From: Paenibacillus_E oryzisoli_A
GTDB taxonomy: Bacteria; Bacillota; Bacilli; Paenibacillales; NBRC-103111
DNA length: 64,000 nucleotides
Assembly (NCBI RefSeq): GCF_050467285.1
Contig: NZ_JBCMUN010000001.1
Location: forward strand, 248,001-312,000
Direction of reading: 5' to 3'
The position numbers and the translations under genes are program-made. Below, piece by piece: positions 44,015 to 52,469 of this stretch. The notes below the pieces were generated by a model that worked only from the letters and a program-made list of their open reading frames with translations, did not search any database and was not told where the DNA came from. How positions within the stretch are numbered: position 1 is the first letter of the stretch; each line of letters begins with the position of its first letter.

Positions 44015-44986
44015 ATGATTTCGGTCAAGCACATACGCAAAACATTTCAAACCCCCGTCCGGCAGGAAGGCCGGTTCGGCGGGCTGCGCACCCTGCTGTC
44101 GCGGGCCTATCTGGAGAAGGAAGCGGTCAAGGATATCTCCTTCGAGATTGAAACCGGCGAGTTCGTCGGGTATATTGGACCTAATGGCGCAGGCAAATCG
44201 ACCACGATCAAAATGCTGACCGGCATCCTGCACCCGACGTCGGGCGAGGTGCTCATTCACGGGCACAGCCCGCAGAGGCACCGCAGGCATGTGGTCCGGC
44301 AGCTCGGCGTCGTCTTCGGCCAGCGCAGCCAGCTGTGGTGGGACTTGCCGGTGAAGGATTCCTATGAGATCCTGATTGCGATGTACCGGATCGACAGCGC
44401 CGCCGCGCAGCGGCGGCTGGGTGAGCTGACCGAGCTGCTGAACCTGAAGGAGCTGCTCGAGATGCCGGTGCGCAAGCTGTCCCTCGGACAGCGGATGCGG
44501 GCGGATCTGGCGGCGTCGATGCTGCACGACCCGGATATTTTGTTCCTTGATGAGCCGACGATCGGGCTCGATGTGGTGGCGAAGCGGAGCATTCGCGGCT
44601 TCCTGCACACGCTGAACAAAGATTTCGGCAAGACGATCCTGCTGACGACGCACGACATGGACGACATTGAGCAGCTCTGCGAGCGCGTTATTGTCATCAA
44701 TCACGGGCAGATCAGCTATGATGGCTCGATCGGCAGCTTGCGGGAACGAATCGGGCTTCCGACCGTGATGAAAGTGACCTATCGCGGCCGTGTACAAGTG
44801 CCGGCACAGTGGGAACTGCCTTTTCAGATTATGGAACAAGATGAGGATTGTCTGACGATCTCCTGCAACCGCCAGTCGCTGAAAGCGATGGACGTGCTGC
44901 GCGAGCTGAGCGCTTGGGGCGATATGGAGGACGTACATATGGAAGAACCGCACTTTGAAGAAGTGATTCAAAGCTTATATCAGTAG
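44015..44986 (+). CDS. ABC exporter ATP-binding protein (DrrA/NodI-like)
   Basis: A 323-residue ATPase. Walker A GPNGAGKST (about 54-62), Q-loop in VVFGQRSQLWWDL, signature KLSLGQRMRADLA (variant of LSGGQ), Walker B ILFLDEPTIGLD and H-loop TTHDMDDIEQL. The last 80 residues form the DrrA-type C-terminal domain. It energises permeases A and B. An N-terminal insertion (RQEGRFGGLRTLLSRAYLEK) is usual for this branch. Antibiotic, lipid or polysaccharide export is possible. Confidence 0.93.
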   Translation: MISVKHIRKTFQTPVRQEGRFGGLRTLLSRAYLEKEAVKDISFEIETGEFVGYIGPNGAGKSTTIKMLTGILHPTSGEVLIHGHSPQRHRRHVVRQLGVVFGQRSQLWWDLPVKDSYEILIAMYRIDSAAAQRRLGELTELLNLKELLEMPVRKLSLGQRMRADLAASMLHDPDILFLDEPTIGLDVVAKRSIRGFLHTLNKDFGKTILLTTHDMDDIEQLCERVIVINHGQISYDGSIGSLRERIGLPTVMKVTYRGRVQVPAQWELPFQIMEQDEDCLTISCNRQSLKAMDVLRELSAWGDMEDVHMEEPHFEEVIQSLYQ

Positions 44987-45001
44987 AGAGGGGTGTCCCG
45001 A

Positions 45002-47281
45002 ATGGCGATAGACGCGCAGGAGCGGGAACAGGAAACGAAGCGGGTGGAGAGTGTCAGATCCCGCATGCAAGGGCGCATTGCGGAGCTGCGGGAGACGGTG
45101 GACGAGCGCAGAAGCGAAGTGACGGAGATCGGCCGCAGCTTCTGGGACGACATTTCCGTCAACGCGGACAACGCCGACGACATTATCGAGACGGCGGCGA
45201 GCATGGCCCAGCAAGAGCACGTCCTGCAGGGCCAGAAGCGCAGCTTTCAGGTCGCCCAGGACGCGTTGTACAAGCTGCTGCGCGTCGTGGATGCGCCGTA
45301 TTTTGCCCGGATTGATTTCAAGGAGCAAGGGGAGCAGGCTCGGGAAGAAATTTACATTGGGCTGACATCGTTCATTGATCCTAAGACGGACGAGATGCTC
45401 GTCTACGACTGGCGCGCGCCGATCGCCGCGCTGTTCTACGATTATCCGCTCGGCCCGGCGACGTACCGCACGCCGGAGATGGATGTCAGCGGCGTGCTGG
45501 AGCTGAAGCGGCAGTACATCATTAAGTACGGCGAGCTGCAGGACGTGTTCGACACGGGGCTCTCGATCGGCGACGAGATGCTACAGCGGATGCTGAGCCG
45601 CAGCGCCGACGAGAAGATGAGCTCCATCGTGACGACGATTCAGCGCGAGCAGAACCAGATCATCCGCGATGACCAGCACAAGGTGCTGGTCGTGCAGGGC
45701 GCGGCGGGCAGCGGCAAGACGTCCGTCGCGCTCCAGCGCATCGCGTACCTCTTGTACAAGTACCGCACGACGCTCAGCGCGGACAATATGATTCTCTTTT
45801 CGCCGAACTCGCTGTTCAGCGATTACGTGTCCCGCGTGCTGCCGGAGTTGGGTGAGGCGACGATGCAGCAGACGACGTTCCAGGACTACCTTACGTTCAA
45901 GCTGTCGGATCTCGGGCTGCAGCTCGAAGACCCGTATGACCAATTGGAATTTATCCTGACGGGGACGAGCGGCGAACCGGCTTACGAAACGCGCATGCAG
46001 AGCATCCGCTACAAAACGTCCGAAGCGTTCCTGCACATTATGGAAGCGTACGGTGAGCAGTTAAAGACAAGCGGGCTGGCGTTTGTGGATTTTGCAGTGG
46101 GTTCGAAAGTGCTGATTACCGGGACGGAGCTGAGCGAGCGGTTCTACGGCAAGGCGTCGATCCTCGCGCTCGGCGAACGGATGGAGCAGCTGTCCGAGTG
46201 GGTGCTGGAGCGGCTCGACCAGGTGCAGGCCGATGCGGAGAAGCGTTTCTTCCGCAAGCTGATGCGGGAGCCGAAATATATGGGCTCGGAGCCTGAATTG
46301 AAAAAAATGGCCCGCGCGAAGGCGCACCGAGCGATTGCACCGCTTAAGGAGCGGGCGCAGAAGCTGGCCTTTGTCGACGTGCTCAGCCTGTACAAAGGCA
46401 TGTTCGCGAGCGCAGAGCTGCTGCCGGGCATCAGCGTGCAGCTTGGCGAGATGCTGCCTGCCGCCTGGTCGGCCATCGCGGCCTACACCGGCGAAACGCT
46501 GGAGCAGGGCATCCTGCGCTACGAAGACGCCACGCCCCTTGTGTACCTCAAGGGGCTCGTCGAAGGGCAGCTGCGCGTCGGCACGATCCGGTACTGCCTC
46601 GTGGATGAGGCGCAGGACTACTCGCCGTTCCACTACGCGTACCTGCGCAAGCTGTTCCCCCGCGCGCGCTTTACGCTGCTCGGGGACTGGAACCAGGGCA
46701 TTTTCGCGCATGCGAATGCCGACGACACAGGCGCGTTCAGCTCGATCAGCGAGCTGATGCAGGAAGCCGAGACGACGACAATCCGTCTCGTCAAGAGTTA
46801 CCGCTCGACGCGGGAGATCACCGAGTTCGCGTCGGCGATTTTGCCTGGCGGCGAACCGGTGGAACCGTTCGCCCGCAGCGGCGAGCCGCCGCGCCTGACG
46901 CAGGCGGCGGACGAGGCCGAGCTGCACCGCCGCATCGCGGAGGCGGTTCAGGCTCGCCTTGACGGCGGCGCGGGCTCCGTCGCCGTCATTTGCAAGACCG
47001 AGCGCGAGACGGCGCGCGCGCACGCGGCTTTGAAGCCGCTGCTGCCGAGCCTCGCGCGGATTACCAAAGACACCCTGCACTACGAGGCAGGGGTGATGAT
47101 TGTGCCCGCGTATCTCGCCAAAGGGCTCGAGTTCGACGCGGTCATTCTGTACAACGCGGGCGCTGCCGTTTATGCGGAAGCTCGCGAGCAGAAGCTGCTC
47201 TACACGGCGTGCACGCGGCCGCTGCATGAGCTGGACATTTTTTATCTCGGCGAGCTCTCTCCTTTTCTTGCAGGCAGCTAG
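45002..47281 (+). CDS. helD: HelD-type RNA polymerase-recycling helicase
   Basis: A 759-residue superfamily 1 (UvrD-like) protein. An N-terminal coiled coil (about 1-80) is followed by IYIGLTSFIDPKTDEMLVYDWRAPIAALFYDY, typical of HelD. Walker A is QGAAGSGKTSVALQRIAYLLYKYR (about 232-255); motif II DEAQDYSPFHYAYLRKLFP; motif III LLGDWNQGIF; motif V/VI MIVPAYLAKGLEFDAVILYN. HelD removes stalled RNA polymerase from DNA. ATG 45002 follows AGAGGGG by nine bases. It is only 15 bases after the ABC ATPase gene, so probably the fourth gene of that operon. Confidence 0.93.
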   Translation: MAIDAQEREQETKRVESVRSRMQGRIAELRETVDERRSEVTEIGRSFWDDISVNADNADDIIETAASMAQQEHVLQGQKRSFQVAQDALYKLLRVVDAPYFARIDFKEQGEQAREEIYIGLTSFIDPKTDEMLVYDWRAPIAALFYDYPLGPATYRTPEMDVSGVLELKRQYIIKYGELQDVFDTGLSIGDEMLQRMLSRSADEKMSSIVTTIQREQNQIIRDDQHKVLVVQGAAGSGKTSVALQRIAYLLYKYRTTLSADNMILFSPNSLFSDYVSRVLPELGEATMQQTTFQDYLTFKLSDLGLQLEDPYDQLEFILTGTSGEPAYETRMQSIRYKTSEAFLHIMEAYGEQLKTSGLAFVDFAVGSKVLITGTELSERFYGKASILALGERMEQLSEWVLERLDQVQADAEKRFFRKLMREPKYMGSEPELKKMARAKAHRAIAPLKERAQKLAFVDVLSLYKGMFASAELLPGISVQLGEMLPAAWSAIAAYTGETLEQGILRYEDATPLVYLKGLVEGQLRVGTIRYCLVDEAQDYSPFHYAYLRKLFPRARFTLLGDWNQGIFAHANADDTGAFSSISELMQEAETTTIRLVKSYRSTREITEFASAILPGGEPVEPFARSGEPPRLTQAADEAELHRRIAEAVQARLDGGAGSVAVICKTERETARAHAALKPLLPSLARITKDTLHYEAGVMIVPAYLAKGLEFDAVILYNAGAAVYAEAREQKLLYTACTRPLHELDIFYLGELSPFLAGS

Positions 47282-47293
47282 ACATTCGTCCAT

Positions 47294-47321
47294 ACCGGAC
47301 CGTCCTGCCGGACATATGCTA
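47294..47321 (+). promoter_or_regulatory. Mother-cell (sigma-K/E-like) promoter for the YjcZ-like gene
   Basis: CATATGCTA at 47313-47321 matches the CATANNNTA -10 box of sigma-K/E, with an ACC -35 core at 47294-47296, about 16-17 bases upstream. It lies 48 bases before the YjcZ-like ATG. Confidence 0.4.
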
Positions 47322-47368
47322 TGACCAGATAAGAATCAAGGTTAGGCAGACGGAAGGGAGGAATCTCC

Positions 47369-47449
47369 ATGTCGCAAGGCTACAATAGCGCAGCTATCGT
47401 ACTGGTGCTTTTCATCTTGCTCGTTATTATTTTGGCTACGTTCTACTAA
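47369..47449 (+). CDS. YjcZ-like sporulation micro-protein
   Basis: A 26-residue ORF: start MSQGYNSAAIVLVLFILLV, ending ILATFY, a single membrane helix after a short Gly/Tyr/Asn N-terminus. This matches the YjcZ/SscA type of tiny spore coat-associated proteins, which have a (M)SxGY...FxLIVVLFILLII pattern and usually end in Tyr. GGAAGGGAGGAA lies at a proper distance. A terminator follows, so it forms its own transcript beside the germination operon. Confidence 0.82.
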   Translation: MSQGYNSAAIVLVLFILLVIILATFY

Positions 47450-47463
47450 GCGTCGTGAGTTGC

Positions 47464-47504
47464 AGGGCCCCTGGTTCCATTCAGATGGAACCGGGGGCTT
47501 TTTG
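47464..47504 (+). terminator. Intrinsic terminator after the YjcZ-like gene
   Basis: GGCCCCTGGTTCCA pairs with TGGAACCGGGGGCT, followed by TTTTT; a very stable stem. Confidence 0.88.
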
Positions 47505-47605
47505 CCGTCCCGCGCATAATTTACCAATGAATAGCGCACGTTAACAAATACCGTTGTCTCGCTGTTCGTACGGATTGCAGGTCGTCTATGAGGGGAAACG
47601 AGCCT

Positions 47606-48700
47606 ATGTTTGCTGCCAAGAAAATTACCGCATTTCAACTTTATTGCATTTTTATAATCTCGATTGCGATTACGAATCACGTGCTGCTGATTCCGGTTCT
47701 GCTGCGTTTCGGCAAACGCGATGCCTGGGTCGGTGCTGCTGCCTCCCTGATTCCGATCCTGATTTATGCGAGTCTCGTTTACGTGCTCGTTAAGCGCACA
47801 CAGCAGCAGCATTTTCTCATCTGGATGAGGGAAAAGTTTAATAACCGTCTCCTCACAACCCCTCTTCGTATCGCAATCTGCCTTATTGCATATATACACG
47901 CAAGCGTTTCGCTGCGGGATGTTATGGTTTGGACGAAGACGACCTATTTGCCCGGCACTCCGATGCTGATGATCAGTTCGGCTTTTGTGTTATTCTGCTT
48001 CTTTGCGGCAAGGGCGGGACTGCGTGCGATTGCGATCTCGACTGGCATTTTACTGCCGCTGGTCGTCGTCCTCGGTTATTTTGTCATGGGGGCCAACTTC
48101 CAGTATAAAGATTATTCGCTGCTGACCCCGCTATTTACGCACGGTTATCGCCCTGCGCTCGAAAGTATGTACTTAACCTGCGGCGCTTCTTTTGAAATGC
48201 TTGTACTTATCTTTCTGCAGCATCATGCCAGTACCCGGATTCGTTTGCGTGCGCTGCTCATCATTTCCGTCTGCATTCTGGGCTTGACGATCGGGCCGCT
48301 GACGGGGGCCATTGCGATTTTCGGGCCGTTTGAAGCTGCGGATCTGCGATACCCCGCGTTTGAACAGTGGCGTATGGTTACGGTAGGAAAGTACATCTCA
48401 CACCTTGACTTTTTGTCCATCTTTCAATGGATTTCCGGGGCATGTATTCGAACGTCTGCGTTGATGTTTCTCATGATCGATATCTGGGAAATCAATCGTA
48501 GAAGAACGCGGACGATTCTGCTGCTGGCGATCTCGGTCTCTCTCGTTATTGACAGCATGGTGCCTATCTCTGACAATACAATGCTTAGATGGATACAGGA
48601 TATCTATTACCCTTCCATGTTCATTGCGGGGATGGCGGTCATGCTGTATATGTTGGCAGTCACTCTCTTGCCTGGAAAACGGAAGGAGGAGCATGGATGA
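47606..48700 (+). CDS. Germinant receptor B subunit (GerAB/GerKB type)
   Basis: A 364-residue membrane protein of the APC-superfamily spore germination permease family, with ten helices: FAAKKITAFQLYCIFIISIAITNHVLL at the start, VFYKDY-like segments (FQYKDYSLLTPLFTHGYRPAL) and a final SDNTMLRWIQDIYYPSMFIAG. It forms the germinant-binding inner membrane subunit. ATG 47606 is preferred for AGGGGAA nine bases upstream; ATG 47588 is in frame. It overlaps the A-subunit gene by four bases. The gene order B-A-C differs from the A-B-C of gerA. Confidence 0.9.
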   Translation: MFAAKKITAFQLYCIFIISIAITNHVLLIPVLLRFGKRDAWVGAAASLIPILIYASLVYVLVKRTQQQHFLIWMREKFNNRLLTTPLRIAICLIAYIHASVSLRDVMVWTKTTYLPGTPMLMISSAFVLFCFFAARAGLRAIAISTGILLPLVVVLGYFVMGANFQYKDYSLLTPLFTHGYRPALESMYLTCGASFEMLVLIFLQHHASTRIRLRALLIISVCILGLTIGPLTGAIAIFGPFEAADLRYPAFEQWRMVTVGKYISHLDFLSIFQWISGACIRTSALMFLMIDIWEINRRRTRTILLLAISVSLVIDSMVPISDNTMLRWIQDIYYPSMFIAGMAVMLYMLAVTLLPGKRKEEHG

Positions 48701-50145
48701 ATGAGACGGATATTCGATATTGGTTTGAACTTTCGGAGGATGTCATTGTCCGTTCGTATCCTTTGACAGCGGAGGAGCCGGAACGGCGTGTCTTATTAAT
48801 CTACTGCGATGGCATGGTGCAGCTTGAGCGTATCGATTCGCTTGTGCTGCCCAAGCTTTACAGTCTGATGAAAGGAACGAATGATGCGCTTTCCGAGCAG
48901 ATGGACGTGAGTTCCTTAATCCAACTTCAGAGGCTTACCGGGAGGAACTTGATGGAGCGAATGGGAACGCTGGTGTATAGCGGATTCGTCGTCCTTTTTT
49001 TTGAAGAAAGTGAAGAAGTATTCTCTCTGGACATTGCGTCCCCGCCGAATCGACAGCCGGAAGAGTCCAGTATGGAGACGTCCATCAAGGGACCGCGCGA
49101 TGGGTTTACGGAAAATGTGGTAACCAATATTGCGCTGGTTCGTAAACGGTTGCTGTCCCACAGCATGTGCTGCGAGAAAATCGCGCTTGGACGAAGGAGC
49201 AATACGGTGGTGGCGCTGTTGTACTTAGGCGATGTCATTAATCCCGATCTCCTTCAAGAAGTCAAAGACCGCCTGCAATCCATTGATGTTGATGCTGTTA
49301 TTTCCAGCATGCAGCTGATGGAGCCGTTGTCGGGCAACATTCATTCATTTTTTCCGCTGATTGATGAGACGGGACGCCCCGATTATGTGGCCGATTGCTT
49401 GCTTCGAGGCCGGTTCACGCTTCTTGTCGACGGTTCTCCGATTGCGCTCATAGGGCCGGTTAATCTCATGTTCCTTCTGAATTCGCCGGAAGACGTTCAC
49501 AACCCCTTTACGTTTGTTGCTTTTGAGCGTTTGCTAAGGCTGATCGGCTTGTTCATTGCCATCTTTTTGCCAGGCTTCTGGATTGCCGTTTCCAGCTTTA
49601 ATCTGGATCAGATTCCGTTCCAACTGGTGGCGACGATTTCCTCTTCTCGCCTAGGACTGCCGCTTTCCGGAGCGATGGACTTTATTGTCATGCTGTTGCT
49701 CTTTGAACTGTTCCGGGAAGCAGGGGCGCGTCTGCCCAAGGTCGTCGGGCAAACCGTGACGGTGGTAGGCGGGCTCATCGTCGGAGACGCGGCGATTCGT
49801 TCAGGTGTGACTTCGCCAACGACGCTCGTCGTGACATCTTTGTCTACGATTGCGATGTATACGTTGGTGAATCAGAGCTTATCCGGTACGATTACCATTA
49901 TGCGCGTCCTGATTTTGCTGGCCTCCACAATGTTCGGCATTTACGGTTTCATGCTTTCCGTCATGGGTCTAGTGTTGTTTATGTCTACACTGGAATCGTT
50001 CGGGGTGCCGTACTTGACTCCGATAACGCCGCCAATTCGTGGAGAAATTATCAAATCTGTCATTGCCTTGCCCTGGAAAAGAATGATGCGAAGGCCGAAA
50101 GACTTGCACCCGCAGGACGATACGAGATCGGACGGGAATCTCTAA
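48697..50145 (+). CDS. Germinant receptor A subunit (GerAA/GerKA type)
   Basis: A 482-residue protein. The N-terminal cytoplasmic region (about 1-280) includes VIVRSYPL, ENVVTNIALVRKRLLS and DGSPIALIGPV; the C-terminal half has about five membrane helices with LPGFWIAVSSFNLDQIPFQL, GLPLSGAMDFIVMLLLFELFREAGARLPKVVGQTV and VGGLIVGDAAIRSGVTSPTTLVV, the GerA family core. ATG 48697 follows GGAAGGAGGA; an earlier in-frame ATG at 48589 lies inside the B gene. The receptor triggers germination on nutrients. Confidence 0.94.
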   Translation: MNETDIRYWFELSEDVIVRSYPLTAEEPERRVLLIYCDGMVQLERIDSLVLPKLYSLMKGTNDALSEQMDVSSLIQLQRLTGRNLMERMGTLVYSGFVVLFFEESEEVFSLDIASPPNRQPEESSMETSIKGPRDGFTENVVTNIALVRKRLLSHSMCCEKIALGRRSNTVVALLYLGDVINPDLLQEVKDRLQSIDVDAVISSMQLMEPLSGNIHSFFPLIDETGRPDYVADCLLRGRFTLLVDGSPIALIGPVNLMFLLNSPEDVHNPFTFVAFERLLRLIGLFIAIFLPGFWIAVSSFNLDQIPFQLVATISSSRLGLPLSGAMDFIVMLLLFELFREAGARLPKVVGQTVTVVGGLIVGDAAIRSGVTSPTTLVVTSLSTIAMYTLVNQSLSGTITIMRVLILLASTMFGIYGFMLSVMGLVLFMSTLESFGVPYLTPITPPIRGEIIKSVIALPWKRMMRRPKDLHPQDDTRSDGNL

Positions 50146-51308
50146 TGCTGGGGCGCATCGCGGGTAAAGGTATCTTCATTGTTCTAGTCTTGCCGCTGCT
50201 GCTGACAGGCTGCTGGGATATGAAGACGATTCAAGATGTCAATTATATGACGGCGATCGGCTTTGATTATCAAGATGGCCAATATATTGTGTACGGGCAG
50301 ATGCTTTCCTTCGCCAACGTTGCGAAGCAGGAAGGTCAGTCCACACAGGCACCCAAAATATGGGTGGGCAAGGGGGCCGGCGAAACGGTCAGCGCTGCGT
50401 ACAACAATTTATACAGAACCGCGCAGCAACGGGTATTTTGGGGGCATGTCGGCGCCTATTTATTCAGCCAGGCGGCCATTGAAAAGGCAGGGCTTCGTTT
50501 CACGGACGGTTCTATCCGTTTCAATGAAACGCGTTACACCCAATGGATTTACACAACGAATGAGCCGATTCTAGACTTGTTGAATGTCATTCCCTTCTTT
50601 GATGTATCGCCCATGAATTCCATTCTCATGCAGCCAGAAGAGAATTACAGACAGCATTCCATGGTGGCTCCGCTTCGGCTTTACAAGGTAAGCAGTCAAT
50701 TGCGCGAGCCTGGGAATACGGTTAATATTCCAGTGCTGGGTGTCGATCGAACTACTTGGTATGAGAATAAAAAAGAAGATCCTAAGCTCCGTGTCGAAGG
50801 GATTGTTGCGCTGACGAAGATGCCGCACTTTGCTGTACTCAGCTTCGATCGGCTTGTTGGATTGCGCTGGATGAGCAACGAAACGGTACGTACAACGCTT
50901 CCCATTCATCAAAATGGCAAAGCTGTTGGGGTCATTCGAATTGAAAAGCCCAGAGCCAGCGTAAAGCCGCGGATCACCGAGAATCAAGTTTATTTTGATG
51001 TTCAATTGAAGGGCAAAGCGATTGTGGCTGAAGTGCTGAAATATGTCCCGGAACCTGAACTTACCAAGCTCATTGAGGAGGAAATCAAGAAAAATATACG
51101 CTACACATTTTCAGAAGGGCGCAAAGTAGATGCCGACGTCTATTCCTTCGAGCATGTGCTCTACCACGATCGGTTTCCAGACTGGGCCCGGCTGACGAAT
51201 AAGGGCGCGAAAGCTTTAACTGATTTCGAACTTGGCGACATTCAGGTGAACGTACATATCGTTCACTCCGGCATGCTGAGACTGAAGAGGAACGAGTCAC
51301 AATACTGA
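50145..51308 (+). CDS. Germinant receptor C subunit (GerAC type lipoprotein)
   Basis: A 387-residue lipoprotein with lipobox LTGC (Cys23) followed by WDMKTIQDVNYMTAIGFDY, the usual GerAC start. Later blocks are KIWVGKGAGETVSAAYNNLYRTAQQRVFWGHVGAYLFSQ and the C-terminal EIKKNIRYTFSEGRKVDADVYSFEHVLY. It is anchored to the outside of the spore inner membrane and completes the A-B-C receptor. Its ATG shares a base with the TAA of the previous gene. Confidence 0.95.
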   Translation: MLGRIAGKGIFIVLVLPLLLTGCWDMKTIQDVNYMTAIGFDYQDGQYIVYGQMLSFANVAKQEGQSTQAPKIWVGKGAGETVSAAYNNLYRTAQQRVFWGHVGAYLFSQAAIEKAGLRFTDGSIRFNETRYTQWIYTTNEPILDLLNVIPFFDVSPMNSILMQPEENYRQHSMVAPLRLYKVSSQLREPGNTVNIPVLGVDRTTWYENKKEDPKLRVEGIVALTKMPHFAVLSFDRLVGLRWMSNETVRTTLPIHQNGKAVGVIRIEKPRASVKPRITENQVYFDVQLKGKAIVAEVLKYVPEPELTKLIEEEIKKNIRYTFSEGRKVDADVYSFEHVLYHDRFPDWARLTNKGAKALTDFELGDIQVNVHIVHSGMLRLKRNESQY

Positions 51309-51317
51309 GAGAAATGG

Positions 51318-51350
51318 GCAAGGGACATAGGCGTCCCTTGCTCTTTTTTT
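51318..51350 (+). terminator. Intrinsic terminator after the germination operon
   Basis: GCAAGGGAC and GTCCCTTGC form a perfect 9-base stem followed by CTCTTTTTTT. Confidence 0.88.
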
Positions 51351-51371
51351 GTTCGATGGGTCGTCCCTCAG

Positions 51372-51447
51372 TTTAGAAAATTTTAAGAATTGTTTTAGGC
51401 TTCGTTAAGAGAGGCTTTAGCGGCAATTTAGCCGTGCGGGCTATCAT
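51372..51447 (+). promoter_or_regulatory. Six 11-bp-phased hexamers and promoter (OmpR/PhoP-type operator)
   Basis: Hexamers lie at 51372 (TTTAGA), 51383 (TTAAGA), 51394 (TTTAGG), 51405 (TTAAGA), 51416 (TTTAGC) and 51427 (TTTAGC), exactly 11 bases from start to start. A TATCAT -10 box is at 51442-51447, and the expected -35 position (about 51419-51424) falls on the fifth repeat with no TTGACA-like sequence. This is the layout of activator-dependent promoters bound by OmpR/PhoB/PhoP-family regulators. The regulator at 55445 is the obvious candidate; PhoP is an alternative. Confidence 0.7.
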
Positions 51448-51518
51448 GAAGAACATGGAGGCGCGGGATCACGCGCTTACAAATTCGATGGAACGCCTGA
51501 AGGCGCGGAGGATGTCAA

Positions 51519-52469
51519 ATGAATAAAAAGCTTGCTTTGTTAGGTGTAGGTGTGGCGGTCGGCAGTATGATGCTGGTGACTTCGGTTTATGCGGGTGTCG
51601 GCGATGCGCCGGGGTATGAAACGTTCAAGGCCGCGGTCAAGCAAACAGCGGCAGTCAGCAATGTGACGCGGAATGTGAATGTGACGCTCGAAGATAACGG
51701 AGCGCAAGTCGTCCAAGTGAATTCTGTGATTAAAAGCAGCGGCAATGACGGCGCCGGCAGCGCCGATGTCAAAGTAACGAGCGGCGGCGAGGTGCAAACG
51801 ATCCGTTTCTACAGCCAGGACGGTCAGCGTATTATGCAGACGGGCGGCTCCGACGTGTATAAAGTGATCGACATCGACGACGCTCATGGGAAGCTGGAAG
51901 GGCGCGGCATGCAAAAGCACGAACCATCGCCGGAGGCACTGAGCGACGGAGAACATGTACTGGATGCGCTGGTTGGCAACCTGAAGAACTACGTGACGGA
52001 AACGAATGCGGGAACGGGCGGCGGCAAAGAGCTGCATTTTCAATTGACAGGCAGCCAGATTCCTGCCGTGGTGAATACGGTTGGTTCGCTGCTGATCAAG
52101 CATGGCGCGATGGCGAGCACGGAGAAGGCTGTTCCTGCTGAAGTGCAGTCGCTAGGGTTTGATGTAGCTGCGCTTCGCGACGCGCTGCCGAAGCTGACGT
52201 CGGACGTCAAGTTGGATGAAATCGAAATGAACTCGAGCGTAGACGGTGATCTGCACATCACGCATCAATCGGGCAGCCTGCATGTGTCCGGCAAAGATGC
52301 CCAAGGTACGGCGCATCAGCTTGTGCTGCACATCGATATGGCGCTTTCCAGCATGAATTCCACGGTGCCAGATACGGTGGATCTGACGGGTAAAACGGTG
52401 GAGCATATCCAGTTCGAGAAGCCGGAAGGCCGATTCGGCCGCGGACATGAAGGGAATCACACGTCATGA
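51519..52469 (+). CDS. Secreted protein of unknown function, operon leader
   Basis: A 316-residue protein with a clear signal peptide (about 1-25, ending VYAGVG). The mature part is rich in alternating Val/Thr/Asp strands (NVTRNVNVTLEDNGAQVVQV, GGEVQTIRFYSQDGQRIMQTG, DGDLHITHQSGSLHVSG), suggesting an antiparallel beta-sheet protein, vaguely like LolA/LppX-fold carriers, though no family is recognised with confidence. No cysteine or membrane anchor is seen after the signal. It overlaps the ABC ATPase gene by four bases, so it belongs to an operon with an ABC-2 exporter and a two-component system and may be their cargo, sensor ligand or chaperone. Confidence 0.75.
   Translation: MNKKLALLGVGVAVGSMMLVTSVYAGVGDAPGYETFKAAVKQTAAVSNVTRNVNVTLEDNGAQVVQVNSVIKSSGNDGAGSADVKVTSGGEVQTIRFYSQDGQRIMQTGGSDVYKVIDIDDAHGKLEGRGMQKHEPSPEALSDGEHVLDALVGNLKNYVTETNAGTGGGKELHFQLTGSQIPAVVNTVGSLLIKHGAMASTEKAVPAEVQSLGFDVAALRDALPKLTSDVKLDEIEMNSSVDGDLHITHQSGSLHVSGKDAQGTAHQLVLHIDMALSSMNSTVPDTVDLTGKTVEHIQFEKPEGRFGRGHEGNHTS

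Noticed and set aside
46061..47293. A 410-codon minus-strand frame antisense to helD
   Set aside because: Arg/Leu-rich shadow of a GC-rich gene; all HelD motifs are on the plus strand.
47527..47560. Sigma-G promoter for the germination operon (TGAATA at 47527)
   Set aside because: The -35-like TGAATA has no CATNNTA at 17-18 bases downstream, so it was not called.
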